Positions 36,529 to 48,900 of a stretch of 64,000 nucleotides of DNA are shown one piece after another (the stretch's first letter is position 1; every line of letters begins with the position of its first letter). The position numbers were made by a program, and so were the translations under genes. The stretch comes from Sophora flavescens (taxonomy: Eukaryota > Streptophyta > Magnoliopsida > Fabales > Fabaceae), in NCBI GenBank assembly GCA_030762895.1, contig CM061068.1, positions 80,005,228 to 80,069,227 of the forward strand, read 5' to 3'. Below the pieces are notes generated by a model. That model was not told the DNA's origin. It did not search any database and was given only the letters and a program-made list of their open reading frames with translations.

Positions 36529-36808
36529 CACCATCATCAGCAGCAAGATTAGGCGCATCCTGTTTTGGCAGGTTGTTTTCAATATCAGAAGGGACATGAT
36601 CTTTTGCCTTGTCATCCTCATTAACCAAATTGACCAAAGTCTGATCAATATCAGCATGATGAACATTCTGCAATACTTTTTTAGGTACATATATTGATTT
36701 TACCCTTTGTTGAGGCTGTTGCTCCTGATCAGTCTTCAATTCTTGCTACAATATAAAGCCATCTTTCTTGTTACATTGATCAATAGAATGACCAATTGAT
36801 TGAAATCT
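36529..36808 (-). pseudogene. LINE ORF1, fragment upstream of solo LTR C (5' truncated)
   Basis: Begins inside a CCHC-type zinc knuckle: the visible FQSIGHSIDQC lacks the first Cys because the element is 5' truncated here. The frame passes a TAG near 36747 and continues MKTDQEQQPQQRVKS to the ATCAT duplication at 36528, joining 34727-35262 beyond the solo LTR. Confidence 0.72.
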
Positions 36809-36853
36809 ATTTTATTTTATTGTTTCTTTTATTTTCTTGAAATATATTCACAC

Positions 36854-36986
36854 TTATTTCTTAGTCTAAAATAGTTGTTTTATTTGTGAAGTTGCACTTG
36901 GTTTCCCAATCCTTGAGTTCGATACTCGGTTTCTCACCGTTTTATTATTACTTGCTTCGATCCGGTACGCTTGCCGGATTCCATCA
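36854..36986 (+). repeat. 3' LTR of element A, piece 3 of 3
   Basis: Matches the last 133 bp of the 5' LTR, ending CCGGTACGCTTGCCGGATTCCATCA split over 36962-36986. The TTTAA duplication and satellite follow at 36987. Confidence 0.93.
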
Positions 36987-39900
36987 TTTAACGTTCTCTT
37001 CTTGATTACCGCCACTCATTGATTACCTTTTATTTAAATTGCTACTACTGTTTATTATTTTATTTTTAATTTCTTTTAACTCTTTTAATTAGTCTTTCTT
37101 CCAACAAGCAAGTAACCTCCCATGACATCCAATCAAGAAATTCTTTTTTTTTCCTCTACGATATGCATTCAACCAAATGTTTTATCTTTTATCAATCACT
37201 CCCTCTCAGCCATTAAACTTACAGCTCTCAGGCAACCCTCATCTTCCCTTTTTTCCTTTTGTCAGTTTTATTTTTTCTTTCTCCCTCTCAATCGAGACCA
37301 CCGCCGCCCCGAGGACACTGTCGCCTCAGCCACCATCTTCTCTGTCAACTTCCAACCTACCATTTTCACTTATCTTTCTTCTCCAACTTATCTGTATCGC
37401 CCTATTTGCACAACCGTGGACCATCGTGTTGAACGTAACTATGTTGGATTCATATCTATATTCTATATAATATATATTTCAAGGACACACCTTTGGAAAG
37501 TTTTGACAGATGTCATCTTCTCATGCAATGGCTTTCAAAGGAAGCTCCTTCAAACCATTCTATTTTTAGCAAGTTTTACAGAATTATAAAGCTGTAAAAA
37601 CAAAAAAAAATCATGCACAATTGGTAGTGGGATCCAGCTCATATTCTTGTCACGCAATTCATTGTTTAACGTGCTCTTCTTGATTACCGCCCACTCATTG
37701 ATTACCTTTTTCTTGAATTTGAATTGTTACTTCTGTTTATTATTTTATTTTTAATTTCTTTTAATTCTTTTAATTAGTCTATCTTTCAACCAGCAAGCAA
37801 CCTCCCATGACATCCAATCAAGAAATTCCTTTTTTTTCCTCTACGATATGCATTCAACCAAATGTTTTATCTTTTCTCAATCACTCACTCTCAGCCATTA
37901 GACTTGCTGCTCTCAAGCAACCCTGTTCTTCCCTTTTTCCTTTTTTCAGATTTATTTTTCCTTTCTCCCTCTTAATCGAGACCGTCGCTGCCCCGAGAAG
38001 ACTGCTGCCTCAGCCACCATCTTCTCTGTCAACTCCCTCCCTGCCATTTTCATTTATCTTTCCTCCCCAACTTATCTGTGTCGCCCTTTTTGCACAACCA
38101 TGGACCATCGTGTTGAACGTAACTATGTTGGATTCACATCTATATTCTATATAATATATATTTCAAGGACACACCTTTGGAAAGTTTTGACAGGTGTCAT
38201 CTTCTCATGCAATGGCTTTCAAAGGAAGCTCCTTTAAACCATTCTATTTTTATCAACTTTTACACGATTATAAAATTGTAAAAACAAAAAAAAAATCAGT
38301 CACAATTGGTAGTAGGATCCAGCTCATATTCTTATTACGCAATACATTGTTTAACGTGCTCTTCTTGATTACCGCCCACTCATTGATTACCTATTATTTG
38401 AATTTGAATTATTATTGTTGTTTATTATTTTATTTTTAATTTCTTTTAACTCTTTTAATTAGTCTCTCATCCAACATGCAAGCAACCTCCCATGACATCC
38501 AATCAAGAAATTCCTTTTTTTTTCCACTACTATATGCATTCTACCAAATGCTTTATCTTTTCTCAATCACTCCCCCTCTGTCATTAAACTTGCGGCCTTA
38601 AGGCAACCCTCTTTTTTCCTTTTTCCTTTTTTTCAGATTTATTTTTTCTTTCTCCTTATTAATCGAGACCGCCATCCCCCAGAGGAGACTGCCGCCTCAG
38701 TCACCATCTTCTCTGTCAACTTCCTTCCTGCCATTTTCATTTATCTTTCTTCTCCAACTAATCTGTATCGTCCTTTTTGCACAATCGTGGACCGTCGTGT
38801 TGAACGTAACTATGTTGGGTTCACATCTATATTCTACATAATATCTATTTCAAAGACACACCTTCGCAAAGTTTTGACAGATGTCATCTTCTCATGCAAT
38901 GGCTTTCAAAGGAAACTCCTTCAAACCATTCTATTTTTAGCAAGTTTTACACAATTGTAAAATTGTAAAAAAAAAAAGATCAGGCACAATTGGTAGTGGG
39001 ATCCATCACATATTCTTATCACGCAATTCATTGTTTAACGTTATCTTCTCGAATAACGTCCACTCATTGATTACCTTTTATTTGAATTTGAATTGCTACT
39101 ACTGTTTATTATTTTATTTTAATTTCTTTTCACTCTTTTAATTAGTCTCTCTTCCAATCAGCAAGCAACCTCCCATGACACCCAATCAAGAAATTCCTTT
39201 ATTTTTCCTCTACTATATGCATTCAACCAAATGTTTTATCTTTTCTCAATCACTCACTCTCAGCCATTAGACTTGCTGCTCTCAGACAACCCTCTTCTTC
39301 CCCTTTTCCTTTTTTCAGTTATATTTTTTATTTCTCCCACTCAATCGTGACCGCCACCGCCCTAAGGAGACTGCTGACTCGATCACCATCTTCTCTGTCA
39401 ACTTCCTCCCTGCCATTTTCATTAATCTTTCTTCTCCAACAAATCTGTATCGCCCTTTTTTCACAACCGTGAAACGTCGTGTTGAACGTAACTATGTTGG
39501 GTTCACAGCAATATTCTATATAATATATATTTCAAGGACACACCTTTGGAATGTTTTGAGAGGTGTCATCTTCTCATGCAATGGCTTTCAAAGGAAGCTC
39601 CTTCATACCATTCTATTTTTAGCAAGTTTTACACAATTGTAAAGCTATAAAAACAAAAAAAATCAGGCACAATTGGTAGTGGGATCCAGCTCATATTCTT
39701 ATCACGCAATTCATTGTTCTACGTGCTCTTTTTTATTACCGCCCACTCATTGATTACCTTTTATTTGAATTTGAATTGCTACTACTGTTTATTATTTTAT
39801 TTTTAATTTCTTTTAACTCTTTTAATTAGTCTCTCTTCCAACAAGCAAATAACCTACCATGACATCCAATCAAGAAAATCCTTTATTTTTCCTCTACTAT

Positions 39901-42900
39901 ATGCATTCAAACAAATATTTTATCTTTTCTCAATCACTCCCTCTCAGTATTTCGACGAGCTGCTCTCAGGTAACTCTCTTCTTCCTTTTTTCAGTTTTAT
40001 TTTTCCTTTCTCCCTCCCAATCGAGATCGTCACCACACCGAGGAGACTGTCGCCTCGGCCACCATCTTCTCTGTCAACTTTCTCCCTGCCATTTTCAATT
40101 ATCTTTCTTCTCCAACTGGCCTGTATCGCCCTTTTTGAACAACCTGGACCGTCGTGTTGAACGTAACTATGTTCGGTTTACAGCAATATTCAATATAATA
40201 TATATTTCAAGGACACACCTTTGGAAAGTTTTGACAGGTGCCATCTTCTCAAGCAATGGCTTTCAAAGGAAGACCCTTCAAACCATTCTATTTTTAGCAA
40301 GTTTTACAAAATTGTAAAATTGTAAAAACCAAAAAAATAAAATCAATCATAATTGGTAGTGGGATCCAGCTCATGTTCTTATCATGTAATTCATTGTTTA
40401 ACGTTCTCTTCTTGATTACCGCTCAGCTCATTGATTATCTTTTATTTGAATTTGAATTGCTACTACTGTTTATTATTTTATTTTAATTTCTTTTAACTCT
40501 TTTAATTAGTCTTTCTTCCAACAAGCAAGCAACCTCCCTTGACATCCAATCACGAAATTCCTTTATTTTTCCTCTACTATATGCATTCAACCAAATATTT
40601 TATCTTTTATCAATCACTCTCTCTTAGTCATTCGACGAGCTGCTCTCATCTAACTCTCTTCTTCCCTTTTTTTCCTTTTTTCAGTTTTATTTTTCCTTTC
40701 TCCCTCTCAATCGATACCGTGGCCGCACCGAGGAGACTGTCACCTTAGCCACCATTTTCTCTATCAACTTCCTCCATGCCATTTTCATTTATCTTTCTTC
40801 TGCAACCGACCTGTATCGCCCTTTTTGGACAACCGTGAAACGTCGTGTTGAACATAACTATGTTGTGTTCACAGCTATATTCTATATAATATATAATTCA
40901 AGGACAAACCTTTGCAATGTTTTGACAGGTGACATCTTCTCATGCAATGGCTTTCAAAGGAAGCTCCTTCAAACCATTCAATTTTTAGCAAGTTTTACAC
41001 AATTGTAAAGCTGTGAATACAAAAAAAAATCAGGCACCATTGGTAGTGGGATCCAGCTCATATTCTTAACATGCAATTCATTGTTTAACGTTCTCTTCTT
41101 GATTACCGGCCACTCATTGATTACCTTTTAATAGAATTTGAATTGCTACTACTGTTTATTAATTTATTTTTAATTTCTTTTAACTCTTTGAATTAGTCTC
41201 TGTTCCAACAAGCAAGTAACCTCCCAAGACATCCAATCAAGAAATTCCTTTTTTTTCCACTACGATATGCATTCAACCAAATGTTTTATCTTTTCTCAAT
41301 CACTCACTCTCAGCCATTAGACTTGCTGCTCTCAGACAACCCTCTTCTTCCCTTTTTCCTTTTTTCAGTTTTATTTTTTCTTTCTCCCACTCAATTGAGA
41401 CCGCCGCCACCCTTAGGAGACTGCCGACTCAGTCACCATCTTCTCTGTCAACTTCCTCCCTGCCATTTTCATTTATCTTTGTTCTCCAACTTATCTGTAT
41501 CGCCCTTTTTGTACAACCGTAGACCGTCGTGTTTAACGTAACTATGTTGGGTTCACATCTATATTCTATATAATATTTATTTCAAGGACACACCTTTGGT
41601 AAGTTTTGAGTGGTGTCATCTTCTCTTGAAATGGCTTTCAAAGGAAGCTCCTTCAAACCATTCTATTTTTAGCAAGTTTTACACAATTGTAAAGCTGTAA
41701 AAACAAAAAAAAAATTCAGGCACAATTGGTAGTGGGATCCAGCTCATATTCTTATCACGCAATTCATTGTGTAACGTTCTCTTCTTGATTACCGCCCACA
41801 CATTGATTACATTTTATTTGAATTTGAATTGCTACTGCTGTTTATTATTTTATTTTTAATTTCTTTTAAATCTTTTAATTAGTCTCTCTTCCAACAAGCA
41901 AGCAACCTCCCATGACATCCAATCAAGAAATTCCTTTTTTTCCTCTACGATATGGATTCAACCAAATGATTTATCTTTTCTCAATCACTCACTCTCAGCC
42001 ATTAGACTTGCTGCTCTTAGACAACCCTCTTCTTCCCATTTTCCTTTTTTCAGTTTTATTTTTCCTTTCTCCCTCTCAATCGAGATCGCCGCCGCCCCGA
42101 GGAGACTGCCGCCTCAGTCACCATCTTCTCTGTCAACTTCCTCCCTGCCATTTTCATTTATCTTTCCTCTCCAACTTATCTGTATCGCCCTATTTGCACA
42201 ATCGTGGACCATCGTGTTGAACGTAACTATGTTGGGTTCACATCTATTTTCTATATAATATATATTTCAAGGACACACCTTTGTAAGGTTTTGACAGGTG
42301 TCATCTTCTCATACAATCGCTTTCAAAGGAGGCTCCTTCAAACCATTCTATTTTTAGCAAGTTTTACACAATTGTAAAATTGTAAAAACAAAAAAAATGA
42401 CGTCCAATTGGTAGTGGGATCCTGCTCATATTCTTTTCACACAATTCATTGTTTAACGTTCTCTTCTTGATTATGGCCCACTCATTGATTACCTTTTATT
42501 TGAATTTGAATTACTACGACTATTTATTATTTTACTTTTAATTTCTTTTGACTCTTTTAAGTAGTCTCTCTTCCAACCAGCAAGCAACCTCCCATGACAT
42601 CCAATCAAGAAATTCTTTTTTTTTCCTCTACGATATGCATTCAACCAAATGTTTTATCTTTTCTCAATCACTCCCTCTCAGCCATTAAACTTGAAGCTCT
42701 CAGGAAACCCTCTTATTCCCTTCTTCCTTTTGTTATTTTTATTTTTTCTCTCTCCTTCTCAATTGAGACCGCCGGCTCCCCGAGGAGACTGCCACCTCAG
42801 CCACCATCTTTCTGTCAACTTCCACCTTGCAATTTTCATTTATCTTTCTTCTCCAACTTATCTGTATCGCCCTATTTGCACAACCGTGGACCTTCGTGTT

Positions 42901-45900
42901 GAACGTAACTATGTTGGGTTCACATCTATATTCTATATAATATATATTTCAAGGACACACCTTTGGAAAGTTTTGACAGGTGTCATCTTCTCATGCAATG
43001 GCTTTCAAAGGAAGCTCCTTCAAACCATTCTATTTTTAGCAAGTTATACAGAATTGTAAATCTGTAAAAACAAAAAAAAAGGCACAATTGGTAGTGGGAT
43101 CCAGCTCATATTCTTATCACGCAATTCATTGTTTAACGTGCTCTTCTTGATTACCGCCCACCATTGATTACCTTTTATTTGAATTTGAATTGTTGCTATT
43201 GTTTATTATTTATTTTTACTTTCTTTTAACTCTTTTAATTAGTATCACTACCAACCAGCAAGCAACCACCCATGACATCCAATCAAAAATTCCTTTTTTT
43301 TTTCCACAACTATATGCATTCAACCAAATGTTTTATCTTTTCTCAATCACTCGCTCACAATCATTAGACTTACTGCTCACAGGCAACCCTATTCTTCCTT
43401 TTTTTCCTTTTTTCAGTCTTATTCTTTCGTTCTCCCTCTCAATCGAGACCGCCGCTGCCCCGTGGAGACTGTCGCCTCAGCCACCATCTTCTCTGTCAAC
43501 TTCCTGTCATTTTCATTTATCTTTCTTCTCCAACTGATCTTTATCGTCCTTTTTTCACAACCGTGGACCGTCTTGTTGAACATAACTATGTTGGATTCAC
43601 ATCTATATTCTATTCTATATAATATATATTTCAAGGACATACCTTTGGAAAGTTTTGACAGGTGTCATCTTCTCATGCAATGGCTTTCAAAGAAAGGTCC
43701 TTCAAACAATTCTATTTTTAGCAAGTTTAACACAATTGTAAAAATTTAAAAACAAAAGAAATCTGGCACAATTGGTAGTGGGATCCAGTTCATATTCTTA
43801 TCACGCAATTCATTGTTTAACGTTCTCTTCTTGATGACCGCCCACTCATTGATTACCGTTTATTTGAATTTGAATTGCTACTACTGTTTATTATTTTATT
43901 TTTAATTTCTTTTAAATCTTTTAATTAGTCTCTCTTCCAACAAGCAAGCAACCTCCCTAGACATCCAATCAAGAAATTCCTTTTTTTCCACTACTATGTG
44001 ATTCAACCAAATGTTTTATCTTTTCTCAATCACTCCCTCTCAGTCATTAGACTTGCTGCTCTTTGGCAACCCTCTTCTTCCCTTTTTCCTTTTTTTCAGT
44101 TATATTTTTGCTTTCTCCCTCTCAATCGAGACCGCCGCTGCCCCGAGGAGACTGCCGCCTCAGCCACCGTCTTCTCTGTCAACTTCCTCCCTGCCATTTT
44201 CATTTATCTTTCTTCTCCAACTGATTTGGATCGCCCTTTTTGCACATCCGTGGACCGTCGTGTTGAACGTAACTATGCTGGGTTCACATCTATTTTCTAT
44301 ATAATATATATTTCAAGGACACGCCTTTGGAAAGTTTTGACAGGTGTCATCTTCTCATGCAATGGCTTTCAAAGGAAGATCCTTCAAACCCTTCTATTTT
44401 TAGCAAGTTTTAAACAATTGTAAATTGAAAAACAAAAAAAAATCAGTCACAATTGATAGTGGGATCCAGCTCATATTCTTATCACGCAATTCATTGTTTA
44501 ACGTTCTCTTCTTTATTACCGCCCACTCATTGATTACCTTTTATTTGAATTTGAATTGCTACTAGTGTTTATTATTTTATTTTAAATTTCTTTTAACTCT
44601 TTTAATTAGTCTATCTTCCAACAAGCAAGCAACCTCCCATGACATCCAATCAAGAAATTCCTTTTTTTTCCTCTACGATATGCATTCCACAAAATGTTTT
44701 ATCTTTTCTCAATCACTCACTCTCAGCCATTAGACTTGTTGCTCTCAGACAACCCTTTTCTTCCCTTTATCCTTTTTTCAGTTTTATTTTTTCTTTCTCC
44801 CACTCAATCGAGACCGTTGCCGCCCTAAGGAGACTGCCGACTCAGTCACCATCTTCTCCGTCAACTTCCTCCCTATCATTTTCATTTATCTTTCTTCTCC
44901 AACTTATCTGTATCGACCTTTTTGCACAACTGTGGACCGTAGTGTTGAACGTAACTATGTTGGGTTCACATCTATATTCTATATAATATATATTTCAAGG
45001 ACACACCTTTGGAAAGTTTTGACAGGTGTGATCTTCTCATGCAATGACTTTCAAAAGAAGCTCCTTCAAACCATTCTATTTTTAGCAAGTTTTACAGAAT
45101 TGTAAAGATGTAAAAACAAAAAAAAAATCTGGCACAATTGGTAGTGGGATCAATCTCATATTCTTATCAAACAATTCATTGTTTAACGTGCTCTTCTTGA
45201 TTACCGCCCACTCATTGATTACCTTTAATTTGAATTTGAATTGTTGCTACTGTTTATTATTTTATTTTTACTTTCTTTTAACTCTTTTAATTAGTCTCAC
45301 TACCATCCAGCAAGCAACCTCCCATGACATCCAATCAAAAATTTCTTTTTTTCACTACTGTATGCATTCAACCAAATGTTTTATCTTTTCTCAATCACTC
45401 CCTCACAATCATTAGACTTGTTGCTCACAGGCAACCCTATTCTTCCCTTTTTTCCTTTTTTCAGTCTTATTCTTTCTTTCTCCCTCTCAATCGAGACCGT
45501 CGCTGCCCCGTGGACACTGTCACCTCAGCCACCTTCTTCTCTGTCAACTTCCTCCCTGCCATTTTCATTTATCTTTTTTCTCCAATTGATATGTATCGCC
45601 CTTTTTGCACAACCGTGGACCGTCATCTTGAACATAACCTTGTTGGGTTCACATCTATTTTCTATATAATATATATTTCAAGGACACTCCATTGGAAAGT
45701 TTTGACAAGTGTCATCTTCTCATGCAATGGCTTTCAAAGGAAGCTCCTTCAAACCCTTCTATTTTTAGCAAGTTTTAAACAATTGTAAATTGAAAAAAAA
45801 AATTCAGCCATAATTGGTATTGGGATCCAGCTCATATTCTAATCACGTAATTCATTGTTTAACGTTCTCTTCTTGATTACCGCCCACTCATTGATTACCT

Positions 45901-48900
45901 TTTATTTGAATTTGAATTGCTACTACTGTTTAATATTTTATTTTTAATTTATTTTAACTCTTTTAATTAGTCTTTCTTCCAACAAGCAAGCAACCTCCCA
46001 TGACATCCAATCAAGAAATTCTTGTTTTTCCTCTACGATATTCATTCAACCAAAAGTTTTATCTTTTCTCAATCACTCCTTCTCAGCCAATAGACTTCCT
46101 GCTCTCAGGCAACCCTCTTATTCCCTTTTTCAAGCAACCTCCCTCTCAACCGAGACCGCCGCTGCCCCGAGGAGATGCCGCCTCAGCCACCGTCTTCTCT
46201 CTCAACTTCCTCCCTGCCATTTTCATTTATCTTTCTTCTCCAACTGATCCGGATCACCCTTTTTGCACATTCGTGGACCGTCGTGTTGAACGTAACTATG
46301 TTGGGTTCACATCTATTTTCTATATAATATATATTTCAAGGACACTCCATTGGAAAATTTTGACAAGTGTCATCTTTTCATGCAATGACTTTCAAAGGAA
46401 GCTCCTTCAAACCCTTCTATTTTTAGCAAGTTTTAAACAATTGTAAATTGAAAAACAAAAAAAAAAATTAGCCACAATTTATAGTGGGATCCAGCTCATA
46501 GTCTTATCACGCAATTCATTGTTTAACGTTCTCTTCTTGATTACCGCCCACTCATTGATTACCTTTTATTTGAATTTGAATTGCTACTACTGTTGAATAT
46601 TTTATTTTTAATTTCTTTTAACTCTTTTAATTAGTCTTTCTTCCAACAAGCAAGCAACCTCCCATGACTTCCAATCAAGTTTTTTTTTCCTCTACGATAT
46701 GCATTCAACCAAAAGTTTTATCTTTTCTCAATCACTCCTTCTCAGCCAATAGACTTCCTGCTCTCAGGCAACCCTCTTATTCCCTTTTTCCTTTTTTCAA
46801 TTTTGTTTTATCTTTCTTCCTCTCAATCGAGACCGCCGCCATCCCGAGGAGACTGCCGCCTCAGCCACCATCTTTCTGTCAACTACCACCCTGCCATTTT
46901 CATTTATCTTTCTTCTCCAACTTATCTGTATCGCCCTATTTGCACAATCGTGGACCTTCGTGCTGAGCGTAACTATGTTAGGTTCACATATATATTCTAT
47001 ATAATATATATTTCAAGGCTTTGGAATGTTTTGACAGGTGTCATCTTCTCATGCAATGGCTTTCAAAGGAAGCTCCTTCAAACCATTCTATTTTTAGCAA
47101 GTTTTACAGATTTGTAAAGCTGTAAAAACAAAAAAAAATCTGGCACAATTGGTAGTGGGATCCAGCCCGTATTCTTATCACGCAATTCATTGTTTAACGT
47201 GCTCTTCTTGATTACCGCCCACTCATTGATTACCTTTTATTTAAATTTGAATTCTTACTACTGTTTATTATTTTATTTTTACTTTCTTTTAACTGTTTTA
47301 ATTAGTCTCACTTCCAACCAGCAAGCAACCTCCCATGACATCCAATCAAAAATTCCTTTTTTTCCACTACTATATGCATTCAACCAAATGTTTTATCTTT
47401 TCTCAATCACTCCCTCACAATCATTAGACTTGCTACTCACAGGTAACCCAATTCTTCCCTTTTTCCTTTTTTCAGTCTTATTTTTTCTTTCTCCCTCTCA
47501 ATCGAGACCGTCGCTGCCCCCTGGAGACTGTCGCCTAAGCCACCATCTTCTTTGTCAACTTCCTGTCATTTTCATTTATCTTTCTTCTCCAACTGATCTG
47601 TATCGCCCTTTTTGCACAACCGTGGACCGTCGTGTTGAACATAACTATGTTGGGTTCACATCTATATTCTATTCTATATAATATATATTTCAAGGACACA
47701 CCTTTTGAAAGATTTGACAGGTGTCATCTACTCATGCAATGGCTTTCAAAGAAAGCTCCTTCGCACCATTCTATTTTTAGCAAGTTTAACACAATTGTAA
47801 AAATTTAAAAACAATAAAAATCAGGCACAATTGGTAGTGCGATCTAGCTCATATTCTTCTCACGCAATTCATTGTTTAACGTTCTCTTCTTAATTACCGC
47901 CCACTCATTGATTACCTTTTATTTGAATTTGAATTGCTACTACTATTTATTTTTTAATTTTAATTTCCTTTAAATCTTTTAATTAGTCTCTCTTCCAACA
48001 AGCAAGCAACCTCCCTTGACATCCAATCAAGAAATTCCTTTTTTTTTCCACTACTATATGCATTCAACCAAATGTTTTATCTTTTCTCAATCACTCCCTC
48101 TCAGTCATTAGACTTGCTGCTCTTTGGCAACCCTCTTCTTCCCTTTTTCCATTTTTTCAGTTTTATTTTTTCTCTCTCCCTCTCAATCGAGACCGCCGCT
48201 GCCCCGAGGAGACTGCCGCCTCAGCCACCGTCTTCTCTGTCAACTTCCTCCCTGCCATTTTCATTATCTTTCTTCTCCAACTAATCTGTATCGCCCTTTT
48301 TGCACAACCGTGGACCGTCTTGTTGAATGTAACTATGTTGGGTTCACATCTATATTCAATATAAAATATATTTCAAGGACACACCTTTGGAAAGTTTTGA
48401 CAGGTGTCATCTTCTCAAGCAAAAGCTTTCAAAGGAAGCTCCTTCAAACCATTCTATTTTTAGCAAGTTTTACACAATTGTAAAAACAAAAAAAAATCAG
48501 GCACAATTGGTAGTGGGATCCAACTCATAATCTTATCACGCAATTCATTGTTTAACATTCTCTTCTTGATTACCGCCCACTCATTGATTACCTTTTATTT
48601 GAATTTGAATTGCTACTAGTGTTTATTATTTTATTTTTAATTTCTTTTAACTCTTTTAATTAGTCTCTCTTTCAACCAGCAAGCAACCTCCCATGACATC
48701 CAATAAAGAAACTCCTTTATTTTTACTCTACTATATGCAATCAACCAAATGTTTTATCTTTTCTCAATCACACCCTCTCAGTCATTCGACGAGCTGCTCT
48801 CCGGTAACTCTCATCTTCCTTTTTTACTTTTTTCAGCTTTATTTTTCCTTTCTCCCACTCAATTGAGCTCGTCACCGCACCGAGGAGACTGTCGCCTCAG

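Larger units (their letters stand above)
30367..36808 (-). mobile_element. 5'-truncated L1-type LINE in the element A 3' LTR
   Basis: Its poly(A) tail appears as the T run at 30367-30376, and the 5' end is at 36808. The flanks repeat 45 bp (30322-30366 and 36809-36853) with one mismatch, the target-site duplication. From 5' to 3' on the minus strand: the end of ORF1 from its zinc knuckle on, then ORF2 with endonuclease, reverse transcriptase, zf-RVT and RNase H, then a 3' UTR of about 180 bp (30367-30547). It is broken by in-frame stops, a frameshift and solo LTR C, so it is dead. Confidence 0.93.
2093..36986 (+). mobile_element. Element A: non-autonomous Athila-like LTR retrotransposon, with nested insertions
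   Basis: Boundaries are set by TG...CA ends and the 5-bp duplication TTTAA at 2088-2092 and 36987-36991. Order: 5' LTR (2093-3715), tRNA-Asp-like primer site, one ORF of about 335 codons, noncoding interior, purine-rich end, 3' LTR beginning at 6196. The 3' LTR is split into three pieces (6196-6885, 29558-30366, 36854-36986) by element B and by a LINE. Together the pieces make about 1.63 kb, matching the 5' LTR. No protease, reverse transcriptase, RNase H or integrase is present, so it must have relied on enzymes supplied in trans. The Athila-like call rests on the primer site and on the LTR end CCGGTACGCTTGCCGG, not on proteins. Confidence 0.9.
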
